Of a DNA stretch of 64,000 nt, positions 10,258 through 19,666 are shown piece after piece. Numbering within the stretch: the first letter of the stretch is position 1; every line of letters starts with the position of its first letter. This DNA comes from Cladopsammia gracilis (lineage: Eukaryota > Cnidaria > Anthozoa > Scleractinia > Dendrophylliidae): positions 1 to 64,000 of the forward strand of contig JAJGOT010000468.1 of assembly GCA_022457155.1 (NCBI GenBank). Direction: 5' to 3'. A model generated the notes under the pieces. That model was not told where the DNA came from. It did not search any database and saw only the letters and a program-made list of their open reading frames with translations. The position numbers were made by a program, and so were the translations under genes.

Positions 10258-11164
10258 GACGAGAGCTCGAGAACTACATAATGTACTTCTTGATCGAGGT
10301 TACAAAAACAAACTCATCAAGGAGTGCATTATAAGAGCGAGAAGAACAACTAGAGAAGAGGCTCTCAGAACCAAGCAGAATCCTGTCACTGACCGTGTAC
10401 CCCTTATAGTAACCTACAATCCAGCAATGCTGAACCTGCATAATATTCTCAACCAACACCAGCAAATACTACACACCTCATCTAAATGCAAAATCATCTT
10501 TAAGGACCGCCCCCTCGTTGCTTACCGTAGAGGAAGAAACCTGTCAGAGATGCTAACGAACAAAAGATTACCGCCATGCGACCCTAGTGTTTCTGAACAA
10601 ACAAGCCACTCCGCCATTAGCAGTGACACGCCAAACACATCAGAAACCTCATGCAGAATATGTGGCCGCTCCTTTCAAACCAACAGAAACCTTAGGATAC
10701 ACTCCTCACATAAACACAAGCAACATACATCCGCCGAACATACTAATCCAGGATTTTGGCCCTGTAAAGTAGACAATAGATGTGCATGTTGCAAAACATA
10801 TGGTTGATTCACAGAAACAGTTAAAAGCACAACTACAGGAGAAACCTTCACTCTTACGCAACACACCACCTGTCAAACTAGCAACGTTATATACTTGATT
10901 CAATGCACAAAATGCGACGATCAGTATATAGGGGAAACAAAAAACCCTGTCCATCGCCGTACAAACCAACACCGCAGCGACATAAACGCAGGTCATAAGA
11001 ACATTCCCACTGTCAGACACTTCAAAAACTGTGGGGTTAAACATTTAAAATTAACAGTCATTGAAAAAGTTAGAAATCCTAATCAAGACATTAGAAGAGC
11101 AAGAGAAAGCTATTGGATTTCTAAATTCAAGCCTACTATTAATAGCCTTGTTAAATTCACGTGA
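10258..11164 (+). pseudogene. Penelope-like C-terminal protein with GIY-YIG nuclease (right arm)
   Basis: Plus-strand counterpart of the left-arm remnant with the same domain order: basic segment, PLE linker with DRPLVAYRRG, Cys-rich block and GIY-YIG domain. It is interrupted by the same in-frame TGA, here at 10805-10807. It ends at the TGA at 11162-11164. Coding starts right after the palindrome centre with no start codon, so expression would need read-in. The stop shared by both arms shows that the defect preceded the duplication. Confidence 0.8.
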
Positions 11165-11295
11165 TATACTGTTTTGCTTAGTTTATTTTAGCTTTATAGC
11201 TCCATATCTGATTATTACGTCAGCATGTCACGTGTGTTCTTTCCGTTAAGCTTTTTAAATTTCGAATGTTGTAACAGTTAGTATATACCTCAGAT

Positions 11296-11332
11296 GCTCC
11301 TGATGAAGACCGTTATGGTCGAAACGTCGAGC
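11296..11332 (+). ncRNA. Hammerhead ribozyme motif, type I, right PLE arm
   Basis: GCTC (11296-11299), CTGATGA (11300-11306), stem II GACC (11308-11311) with GGTC (11317-11320), GAAA (11321-11324). Then ACGT with predicted cleavage after the C at 11328, and GAGC closing stem I (11329-11332). The motif is unchanged from the left arm. The protein remnant ends 130 bp upstream, so the ribozyme sits in the element's 3' region. Confidence 0.65.
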
Positions 11333-11386
11333 GAATAAACCAGCAAAGCTACATTGGAGTTGGACTCTTGACCCTCACATTTTCGG

Positions 11387-11388
<2 letters not shown>

Positions 11389-11432
<44 letters not shown>
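11389..11432. repeat. (TA)n microsatellite
   Basis: TA run of about 44 bp between the right PLE arm and duplication block A1. It mirrors the run at 8859-8919 on the other side of the palindrome. Confidence 0.9.
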
Positions 11433-11434
<2 letters not shown>

Positions 11435-11700
11435 CTGAATTTTTGAAAAGGTGGTCAACGAAAATTACAGCAATTTCACTAAAACTAGCCCAAAAAAGGG
11501 TTTTTATGAACCCAATCAACACATTGATACACTGCCCAAATATGGTCAAAAAGTTATCGATATGCGTTATGTCTACATGACATAAATAAAGTAAATTTCG
11601 CATTTTCGGCCTACGGCCTCGTCGGCTAAGTATTAGGCGATATCACGCAAGCTTGAGCGCTATAATAGTTAAATATATATATATATATATATCATATATA

Positions 11701-11766
<66 letters not shown>

Positions 11767-11818
11767 GGTTTTGAAGGTGCTGCCTGAGCCAACGAAAGAT
11801 GTCATACCAAAAGGATCA
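11433..11818 (+). repeat. Duplication block A, copy 1
   Basis: AGCTGAATTTTTGAAAAGG through GACGGTTTTGAAGG to CCAAAAGGATCA. It is repeated almost exactly at 12772-13143, apart from different lengths of the enclosed TA tract (11670-11762 here). It holds one arm of the hairpin MITE seen at 8397. No coding sequence. Confidence 0.85.
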
Positions 11819-11841
11819 ATCACAGCCGACGAGCCTTCCCT

Positions 11842-12757
11842 TGTTGACCAATCACAGCCGACAAGTTCTGAACATAGGAATTATTATGCCGCGCGTTGCA
11901 AAATCCAGCACTGTAAGTAAATGTCGCGAAAGACAATAGCATTCTTCGCGATGTGAGTAGGTTGTTAAGATGCGAGCTTATTGCAAAGACGAGTCTCAGA
12001 CGACAATTGTTTTTTACTACCGCGGCACGCCATCAATGTTTGGCAAAAGCAATTCAGCTATTGGGCTACTATGTTTACCTGAAAATGACATACATAAACC
12101 CTTGTACAAATTTTTACTTTTTCTAGGAAAGCGCTAGGTTTTCGTTATCTATTTATTATCGCAAGGAGTAAGTACGGATATCTAATGGACATTTTAGACA
12201 AAACAAAACAATTGAATTAAGGTCCCGAAGTTTTAGCAAAAGTAGTTATAGGAGGATTCTTTCACAACCACCTCTATTTACTTTCCGTCATTTTTATAAT
12301 ATATATAAAAAGTATTTTTTAAGGCAATTTTATCTCAGGGTTTTTTTATCACAGAAAATCGAGTCCATTTCATTTTCTCATTATTTTCGTTTAACTCTCC
12401 ATACTCACTCGATTTAATTTGAAAAATTGAAAAAACACTGAAAAATTACCTTTAAAAATTACCTTTAAAAAGTACTTTTTATACTCTAAAAATAACGGGA
12501 AGTAAATAGATTGTCTTGAAAAAACACTGAAAAAATTACCTTTAAAAATTACCTTTAAAAAGTACTTTTTATACTCTAAAAATAACGGAAAGTAAAATAG
12601 AGATTGTAGAAGGGGTTTTTTCCCTTCAGTTCTTACTATAAAATGATTTTTTCACAAATCTGTACAGGTTTTGTATAGGAGTTGTACATGTTTGTGAACT
12701 ATAAATGAAATTATTACTTATTTAGTTTCCAGGGAAACTCCCAAACAATGACATCAT
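11842..12757 (+). repeat. Duplication block B, copy 1: copied Polinton left end plus its flank
   Basis: This block matches 15088-15988 with very few differences (a C for A near the start is one). It includes the host flank and, from 12241 on, the first ~515 bp of the Polinton left terminal repeat, so the copy was made after the Polinton inserted. It keeps a 16-bp stretch (GGGAAACTCCCAAACA) that the 15-kb copy has lost but the right terminal repeat retains in similar form. Confidence 0.88.
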
Positions 12758-12771
12758 ATATATCATCATAT

Positions 12772-13008
12772 AGCTGAATTTTTGAAAAGGTGGTCAACGA
12801 AAATTACAGCAATTTCACTAAAACTAGCCCAAAAAAGGGTTTTTATGAACCCAATCAACACATTGATACACTGCCCAAATATGGTCAAAAAGTTATCGAT
12901 ATGCGTTATGTCTACATGACATAAATAAAGTAAATTTCGCATTTTCGGCCTACGGCCTCGTCGGCTAAGTATTAGGCGATATCACGCAAGCTTGAGCGCT
13001 ATAACAGT

Positions 13009-13049
<41 letters not shown>

Positions 13050-13055
13050 TATATA

Positions 13056-13091
<36 letters not shown>

Positions 13092-13143
13092 GGTTTTGAA
13101 GGTGCTGCCTGAGCCAACGAAAGATGTCATACCAAAAGGATCA
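12772..13143 (+). repeat. Duplication block A, copy 2
   Basis: Second copy of 11433-11818 with an expanded/contracted TA tract (about 13012-13089). The two A copies flank duplication block B1, as in a tandem or recombination-derived rearrangement. Confidence 0.85.
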
Positions 13144-13144
13144 C

Positions 13145-13544
13145 AATAATGGATTCACAGTCCGGATTCGGTGGATATGATAAAAAAACTAGTTAAAAAG
13201 ACCGAAAATGGACAACTTTTGGTATAAAAAATATAAAAATTTAGTTTAAAAACGTTTCGGTCTCTCGACCTTCATCAGTTATACAGACAAGTTACACATG
13301 AGACTTAAATACGGTTACAACAATGACTTAATGTTAAACTACTGATAAATTACGTAACAAAAATAAAAGCAAAAATTACAACAATAGTACAATAATAGAA
13401 GTGATAACGAGACTAAACCAAAGGCAAACCACAATTGCCACAAATAATACTAATGAACTACATTAACCTAACAAAAGGTATAATAACTAAGAAAAACAAT
13501 CAAAAATAGAAAAAGTTATGAAATAGTCCTACTTAATAAGTTTC

Positions 13545-13545
<1 letters not shown>
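13145..13545 (-). mobile_element. PLE 3' end with hammerhead-like motif
   Basis: The minus strand contains CTGATGA, a stem AGGTC-GAGA-GACC, then GAAACGTTT at about 13249-13278. This is the same layout as the hammerheads in the palindrome but from a different PLE family. Stem I pairing is weak and the cleavage triplet is GTT rather than GTC. No protein is attached on this side. Confidence 0.45.

Positions 13546-13632
<87 letters not shown>
13546..13632. repeat. (TA)n microsatellite
   Basis: TA run of about 87 bp separating two unrelated PLE fragments. Confidence 0.95.
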
Positions 13633-13636
<4 letters not shown>

Positions 13637-13869
13637 AATTTAGAAAGGTTGTTTCCAGTGTTTTAATGTCGTTGTCAAGGTTGGAAGAAATGCGCTTAGC
13701 TCTGTGAAGAGTGCCAGCAGTAATACAGCCATGACAACGACATCAAAACACTGGAAATAACTTTTCTAAATTCAGGATACCCCAACAGTTTTCTGAAAGA
13801 TTCACCCGAAAATAACAACTTTATTCTGAGTTTCCTTTTTGAAGAGCGTAAGATTTTTATCAAGCTCCC

Positions 13870-14335
13870 TCACTGCAAAAGAAATGAAAAACTTAGAAAA
13901 CTTTTATCTCCAAGTTGAATAATTTCACGTGTTTCCTATACATTTTCATCGTCCTTTGGCAAACAAGACAAATTAAAGGTCTTTTCAACCTTAAAGACAA
14001 AACATTCACAGACTGTTCTTGCGGCGATAATTTCATCGGTGAGACCATGAGGAATGTGTAGGTGCGAATTGATGAACATCCAAACCCTTGTGATAACTCT
14101 GAACCTGCCCGTGGCCTACGTAAGAATCCGTCCCATCGAATTCTCTTAGTTGGCGAATCATTTGGTTCAACAATGCAGCCCCAGTTTGAACAAACAAGTT
14201 CAATCTGATGTAGAAAGACTGTTCCCATCGGGAATCACCTGAGACATATACAGTGTGCATGTGGCGGACGATCTTTTGCCATGAAGATGACTTTCATTAA
14301 TCTGTCGAAAACGTTGGTTTTTTTCTTTTAACTTT
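13870..14335 (+). pseudogene. Penelope-like GIY-YIG remnant
   Basis: The plus strand shows CSCGDNFIGETMRNV, a stop (TAG), VRIDEHPNPCDNSEPARGLRKN and then a decayed tail. This is the start and middle of a GIY-YIG domain from a PLE family different from the palindrome. A degenerate ATGAAGATGAC ... GTCGAAAACGTT follows near 14281-14320, at the position where a hammerhead would be expected. Frameshifts and at least one stop make it non-functional. The long minus-strand frame across it is an artefact. Confidence 0.6.
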
Positions 14336-15087
14336 TTTATCCTTTTAAATAGTATTTTAAATCTTAAAGCAATTGTTATGGATATATGGTATTTATTTCA
14401 AATAATCAATCATGTCCAAAACACCCAACCTGAGCCGCGATTCATCTAAGGTAGTTGACGATTCGAGGTACTGAAAATCGGGTCGCGATTAAGTCGATTC
14501 GACTCACCAGAGGTGTGGTCGGTCGACCTTGCAAATCGCACCTTCCGTAAGCCGGGTTTAAGGAAGACGGGCCATATGCGATTCGTCAAGATTTGCTATC
14601 CTAGCCTCCCAGTGTTAATAGCCTTCCTGCTTTATTTTCTTTGAAGGTCTCAAAAATCGACTTCCAGTGAGTCGAATTGTCTAGCGTTGTAGTTTGGGTG
14701 TATTGGCGGCTCACATCGCGCAGTTCGAAAAATCGAAGGTGGTATTGACTGAAATCAAATCCAAGGGAAACTAGGTTTGGTTCGAATAATCGCGAGTTTC
14801 GAAAAATCGAGTATTCGAGAAATCGGGATTCCGCCGTAATTTAAAAATAACTCTTTCTTCTAGAAACGCTCACTGTCTGAGTGCTGGCCACTTTCAAAAC
14901 TGCTTGGTTTTACAAAAATATAAAAATATCGCAAATCATTTCTGATAAACCGCTTTGAATGGGAGCGTGGCTAATTAGAACGCTATCGTTCAGTTTTTTC
15001 GCACCTGAAATTTATTTCACACTTTAACCGTTTGATTGACAGAAGCAGAATCCTGCGAAGAGACCTTGGTATTCCCAGAGCTAAATA
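14336..15087. other. Intronic DNA, no feature recognised
   Basis: Moderately GC-containing sequence with short recurring TCGA/AAATCG words. No ORF, tRNA or clear repeat boundary is seen. Confidence 0.5.
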
Positions 15088-15988
15088 TTGTTGACCAATC
15101 ACAGCCGACAAGTTCTGAACATAGGAATTATTATGCCGCGCGTTGAAAAATCCAGCACTGTAAGTAAATGTCGCGAAAGACAATAGCATTCTTCGCGATG
15201 TGAGTAGGTTGTTAAGATGCGAGCTTATTGCAAAGACGAGTCTCAGACGACAATTGTTTTTTACTACCGCGGCACGCCATCAATGTTTGGCAAAAGCAAT
15301 TCAGCTATTGGGCTACTATGTTTACCTGAAAATGACATACATAAACCCTTGTACAAATTTTTACTTTTTCTAGGAAAGCGCTAGGTTTTCGTTATCTATT
15401 TATTATCGCAAGGAGTAAGTACGGATATCTAATGGACATTTTAGACAAAACAAAACAATTGAATTAAGGTCCCGAAGTTTTAGCAAAAGTAGTTATAGGA
15501 GGATTCTTTCACAACCACCTCTATTTACTTTCCGTCATTTTTATAATATATATAAAAAGTATTTTTTAAGGCAATTTTATCTCAGGGTTTTTTTATCACA
15601 GAAAATCGAGTCCATTTCATTTTCTCATTATTTTCGTTTAACTCTCCATACTCACTCGATTTAATTTGAAAAATTGAAAAAACACTGAAAAATTACCTTT
15701 AAAAATTACCTTTAAAAAGTACTTTTTATACTCTAAAAATAACGGGAAGTAAATAGATTGTCTTGAAAAAACACTGAAAAAATTACCTTTAAAAATTACC
15801 TTTAAAAAGTACTTTTTATACTCTAAAAATAACGGAAAGTAAAATAGAGATTGTAGAAGGGGTTTTTTCCCTTCAGTTCTTACTATAAAATGATTTTTTC
15901 ACAAATCTGTACAGGTTTTGTATAGGAGTTGTACATGTTTGTGAACTATAAATGAAATTATTACTTATTTAGTTTCCAATGACATCAT
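15088..15988 (+). repeat. Duplication block B, copy 2 (contains Polinton left end)
   Basis: Partner of 11842-12757. The first ~400 bp are pre-insertion host flank and the rest is the Polinton left terminal repeat. A 16-bp deletion near 15979 distinguishes it from both the 12.7-kb copy and the right terminal repeat. Confidence 0.88.
15482..15487. repeat. Polinton target-site duplication, left (AGCAAA)
   Basis: AGCAAA directly precedes the 5'-AGTAGTTATAGGAGG terminus and matches the six bases after the right terminus exactly. Six-base duplications are the Maverick/Polinton hallmark. Confidence 0.92.
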
Positions 15989-16640
15989 GGACTTCCTGTG
16001 TTTCCGAGAATGACAGATTGTTTTGACTAAGTTTAATATATGATTTTTCACAAACAGACACAAGTTCATGTTCATCTACACGTACGAGCATAGATTCATG
16101 TTCACGAACATGAAAGTTTGCTAAAATGTGAAATATTTGATTGGTAAATAGTTATCACGTGATTATAGAGACTGTAACCATAGTTTCATAATATTTCATT
16201 ACTTGTTTTGAGTTGGATCCTCGTTCTTTTCTAGTTAAATCTTTGTATTGTGGTTGTCGTGTAATCTTCCATGAGGTAAGGTTTTTCCATTGCTTTTGAA
16301 GCAGTATTCATCCTTTCAATAATTTGATTGAGTGAAGAAGACGCAAACGATTTGTAAATTCTATAAATCTTTCCATTTTCATTTTCGAGAGAGAATGAGA
16401 ATGTGTCAGTCTTTGAGATTCTTGTATGAAATATCTGTAAGATGCGTCTCTGTGATTTGCATGATAAATATAATTTCTGCTTGGTTTCACTTGATGAAAG
16501 GATGAAAGGATGAAAGGATGTAATTAAAGTAACAGCGGGGAAATAAAAACAAGCTCTGGATTTAATTGGTTTTTGTCTGTAGGAGACTTAAGGAAGTGTA
16601 AATATTGATTTTAAGTTGTAGCGGAAAAAAATAAAAGTTA
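15488..16640 (+). repeat. Polinton left terminal inverted repeat
   Basis: Pairs with about 27600-28693. It contains a duplicated AAATTACCTTTAAAAAGTAC module, a TGAAAGGATG triplet repeat near 16496-16519 and a broken copy of the terminal-repeat ORF. The inner boundary near 16640 is where alignment with the right arm fades and is approximate. Confidence 0.9.
16229..16462 (-). pseudogene. Broken left-TIR copy of the small terminal-repeat ORF
   Basis: Inverted counterpart of the 80-codon ORF at 27800-28042. The same start (MQITETHLTDISYKN) is present at 16462. A deletion of about seven bases in the middle brings in a TGA soon after KD, and the end has diverged. Only the right-arm copy is intact. 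Confidence 0.6.
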
Positions 16641-16669
16641 AAAAAATAATATTTTCATAATATAAAAAG

Positions 16670-18302
16670 ATGCCTTCAAAGGATTTAACTAATCTTTCAT
16701 TCGAAGAATTAAAGAAGATTAAAAAAGATAAAAAAACTAAATTGAAAAAAAGAGTATTCTGAATATAAAAATCAAGAAAAACAAAAACTGATTGATGAAA
16801 TTATGGGGATAGAAAAACAAAGAAAAATATTGAGAAAGCTAAAACAAAACAAACAAAACAAACAAAACAAACAAAACAAAAAAAGCTAAATCAAGAAAGA
16901 AAATTAAAACATTTGATGATTATTTTCTTGAATGTATCAAAAACAAAACAATTCCTCAAGACAAACCGAAGTATTTAAGAAAAGCTCTTTCAAGAGCAAT
17001 GAGAGAACATCAAGTTGGAATAAAATTTAAAAAATCTGCTCTTGATAATTTTGCTGAAAAATATGTTATTGAAGGAAAACCAAATGTTTTTCCTAACTAT
17101 TATTTCAAGGAAAAAGCTTCACAAATGAAAGATTTTCTTAGAAATCATAGAAACATTAAAGTTAAAATTATAATGGTTTGTTTAATGCGACAAATGTTTA
17201 AAGATGGTAAAAAGATTGGAGAAACGACAGATAAAGCTTATTTTCAATCTCAAACATATGTTAATCTTAAAGGTACAAATATCAAAGAAATTCTGTTTAA
17301 AATGATTAAAGAAATTCTTTATAATATTTTTATTTATCAAAGAAATGGTTCAGGTTGGTATTTTAAAGAAGTTTTATCTTTTGAAATTCATGTTGTAGAT
17401 TACAAACCTTTGAAAGGTTCATCATATATTAATCTTCCTGATTTTATTTCAAAAAAGAAAGCGATAATTAATTTAGAAAATACAAAGGATGGCAAATGTT
17501 TCATGTGATGTATTTTAAGATATTTACATCAACCTAAAAGTATTATACATCCTCAAAGAATAAAAGATTTAAAACAATATGAAAATGATCTTAATTTCAA
17601 AGGTATAGATTTTCCAGTAAAATTAACAGATATAAAAAGCTTTGAAAAACAAAATCCGAATCTTCCAGGAATAAATGAATTTTCAATCGATGAATATAAT
17701 AAATTTTATCGTTTAAGAAGGAATGATAAAGATTGTCAGAATTCAATTGATTTATTTTTGTTTGAAAAGAATGGAAAATTACATTATTCACTTATCAAAC
17801 ATTTTTCAAGATTAATAAGATCACAAGTTATAATTAGTAAAGATACTTCAAGAAAAAATATTTTTGTAAAAAATGTTTATTTTATTTTACAAAAGAGGAA
17901 TTATTTAATAAACATATTACATATTGCTGTATTAATGAAACAGTTGCAGTAAAAATGCCTCCTAAAAACTCATTTCTTTTCTTTAAAAATCATTATAAAA
18001 AATTGCCTTTACCTTTTATTGCTTATGCTGATAAGATACCATTAAAAATCTCAGAAGAAACAGAATATTTTTATAATATTTGGTGGGATTTTGTAAAAAA
18101 AGAAATTAATTTTAAAAAAATATTTCTTATAAATAAAAAAATGAAAACCATTTATGTTAAAAGAAAAGATGCAGATTTATTTGATATAGAAATCACAGAA
18201 AATAAAATATTAAATAAAACAAAATCTAAGATTCATAAAAGTTTATCAAGAACAGATGTTAATAATTTTGTAGTTCCATTAGGTAAAATTTTTATTAGAT
18301 GA
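16670..18302 (+). pseudogene. Protein-primed DNA polymerase B, N-terminal part only
   Basis: The frame starts at ATG 16670 and shifts twice before 16999. It then reads a block (16999-17508) characteristic of Polinton pPolB N-terminal regions, including GSGWYFKEVLSFEIHVVDYK. A TGA at 17506-17508 falls where a Trp codon is expected. After it a second frame runs to a Cys-x2-Cys...His...Cys finger-like motif reached by a frameshift near 17865. It continues through PLPFIAYAD, the start of the Exo I motif, and then diverges into unrelated sequence ending at 18302. The exonuclease core and the polymerase DTDS motif are absent from the window. An (AAACA)n expansion lies in the early coding region at about 16845-16883. 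It cannot encode a working polymerase. Confidence 0.8.
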
Positions 18303-18358
18303 TAAAAATTGTCCATTACCTAATTTTATTTAATTTTAATACTGAAATGGTATTACAA

Positions 18359-18943
18359 TTATTTCCATTCTTTATTATATTTCTTTTCCATTTTTGTTGA
18401 ACTAGGTGCTAAATCTATCATTTCTTGATCTAAAAGTTTCATTTCAGATATAAACTTTTGATAATCAAACTCACCACCTCTCATTGCAGTTCGAAAATTA
18501 GTCAATATTTTTTCATAAGTTGTAAATCCAAATTTAACCATATCTAATTTACCTTTGTAATTTTTCATTTCATGATATGTTTTTAGAAGTATTCCAGCAG
18601 TTGTTAATACACCAAGAAGAATAGGATTTAAGGTTATTCCACCTGTGATAATACCGACTGAAGCGAGTAAAACAGAAAGAATATTCATGATATAATTTAT
18701 TTTTTTGTATTTACTTTGACTTTTTTTTTTATATATCCATGTTTTTTTATGATAAAAAGAGTATAAATCTTTTATTTGTTGAATTTTTTTTTTTTTAATT
18801 TTTTTTTTAAGTTTATCATAATTATTATCTTTATCCAATTTTAATCCTGATCCTTGACTTACTATAATTTGTTGAGAAACTTCTTTAATATATTCACTGA
18901 TATCTAAACTTCTAAATTTGTTAATGTTGTTGAATATTCCCAT
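18359..18943 (-). CDS. Two-transmembrane hypothetical protein of the Polinton
   Basis: A 194-residue protein. A Lys-rich N-terminal half with poly-Lys tracts is followed by two adjacent hydrophobic segments (about residues 88-105 and 107-122, IMNILSVLLASVGIITGGIT and PILLGVLTTAGILL). A soluble helical C-terminal tail follows. The start overlaps the 3' end of the ATPase gene by 40 nt, so the two probably share a transcript. The shape (paired TM hairpin plus helical tail) resembles SLATT-type two-TM domains, but this is a shape comparison only. The open frame in a decaying element could be chance or recent activity. A role as a virion or host-membrane protein is a guess. Confidence 0.6.
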   Translation of the reverse strand: MGIFNNINKFRSLDISEYIKEVSQQIIVSQGSGLKLDKDNNYDKLKKKIKKKKIQQIKDLYSFYHKKTWIYKKKSQSKYKKINYIMNILSVLLASVGIITGGITLNPILLGVLTTAGILLKTYHEMKNYKGKLDMVKFGFTTYEKILTNFRTAMRGGEFDYQKFISEMKLLDQEMIDLAPSSTKMEKKYNKEWK

Positions 18944-19581
18944 TTATTATATTTATTATATTTTTTCATCAAAGTTTTTAGTAACTTTTTTTGTTCTTTG
19001 TCTAAGAATAAGAATTCATAAGGATTGAGTTTATTAAAAAGATTTGGATCAATCAAATTTTCTTTTGCAATAAGATTTAAATGATTTTTAGAAACTGGTG
19101 GATATAAAACCATATGAGAACAATTTAATCTCAATTTCGAGGGTACATCATAATAACTTTGACTTAAATACACTGGACTGATCCCATGATGTCTACCATC
19201 AGTATAATGATTTGCTATTTTTTTCTGTATCGAATCTGATGCATTTACAAGATCATCAAATATAACAATTTTTCTATTATCTTCTGGATATTCTGTTGTT
19301 TCCATTATATCTTCTGGAAATTCTAAAACTTCATATCCAACTTTTTCACTAATTTTAGTCATTATTTTATTTAAATTTTGTATTTTTTCTTGATTTTGAT
19401 TAGGACCATAATAGTATATTTTATCATAGTAACCTAATGGTGATCTTATTATATGCATTAGAGTGTTAGTTTTTCCACAACGGGTTTGACCAGCAATAAG
19501 CATCCTGAAATCTTCATCTAAGAAATCACATAGTTTTCTAGTCTTTATTTTCTGTCTTGAATCATAGTTTGGGATTTTCAT
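18904..19581 (-). CDS. A32-like genome-packaging ATPase
   Basis: A 225-residue protein with Walker A AGQTRCGKTN near residue 30-39 and Walker B RKIVIFDDL near residue 105. A HHGISPVYLSQSYYDVP segment downstream corresponds to the sensor region of FtsK-HerA type viral packaging ATPases. It would pump DNA into the capsid. The length is normal for the family and no lesion is seen. It is transcribed leftward and overlaps the two-TM gene. The 85-bp AT-rich gap to the divergent gene at 19667 is a probable bidirectional promoter. Its survival while polymerase and capsid genes are broken is notable. Confidence 0.88.
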   Translation of the reverse strand: MKIPNYDSRQKIKTRKLCDFLDEDFRMLIAGQTRCGKTNTLMHIIRSPLGYYDKIYYYGPNQNQEKIQNLNKIMTKISEKVGYEVLEFPEDIMETTEYPEDNRKIVIFDDLVNASDSIQKKIANHYTDGRHHGISPVYLSQSYYDVPSKLRLNCSHMVLYPPVSKNHLNLIAKENLIDPNLFNKLNPYEFLFLDKEQKKLLKTLMKKYNKYNKWEYSTTLTNLEV

Positions 19582-19666
19582 ACTTTTTTATTATAATGTT
19601 ATATAAAATAAAATAAATTAAATTAAATTTTATTTCTACAAATAAATATATAATCTTTAATAAAAG

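Larger units (their letters stand above)
10215..11388 (+). mobile_element. PLE palindrome, right arm
   Basis: Inverted partner of 8920-10194, ending at the TA tract at 11389. The central junction contains a short GAGCTCGAGA duplication not seen in the left arm. Near identity over about 1.1 kb argues for a recent inverted duplication or for gene conversion between arms. Confidence 0.85.

Noticed and set aside
13893..14260. Minus-strand ORFs of 111 and 75 codons
   Set aside because: The plus strand of the same DNA encodes a recognisable GIY-YIG remnant, so these are shadow frames.
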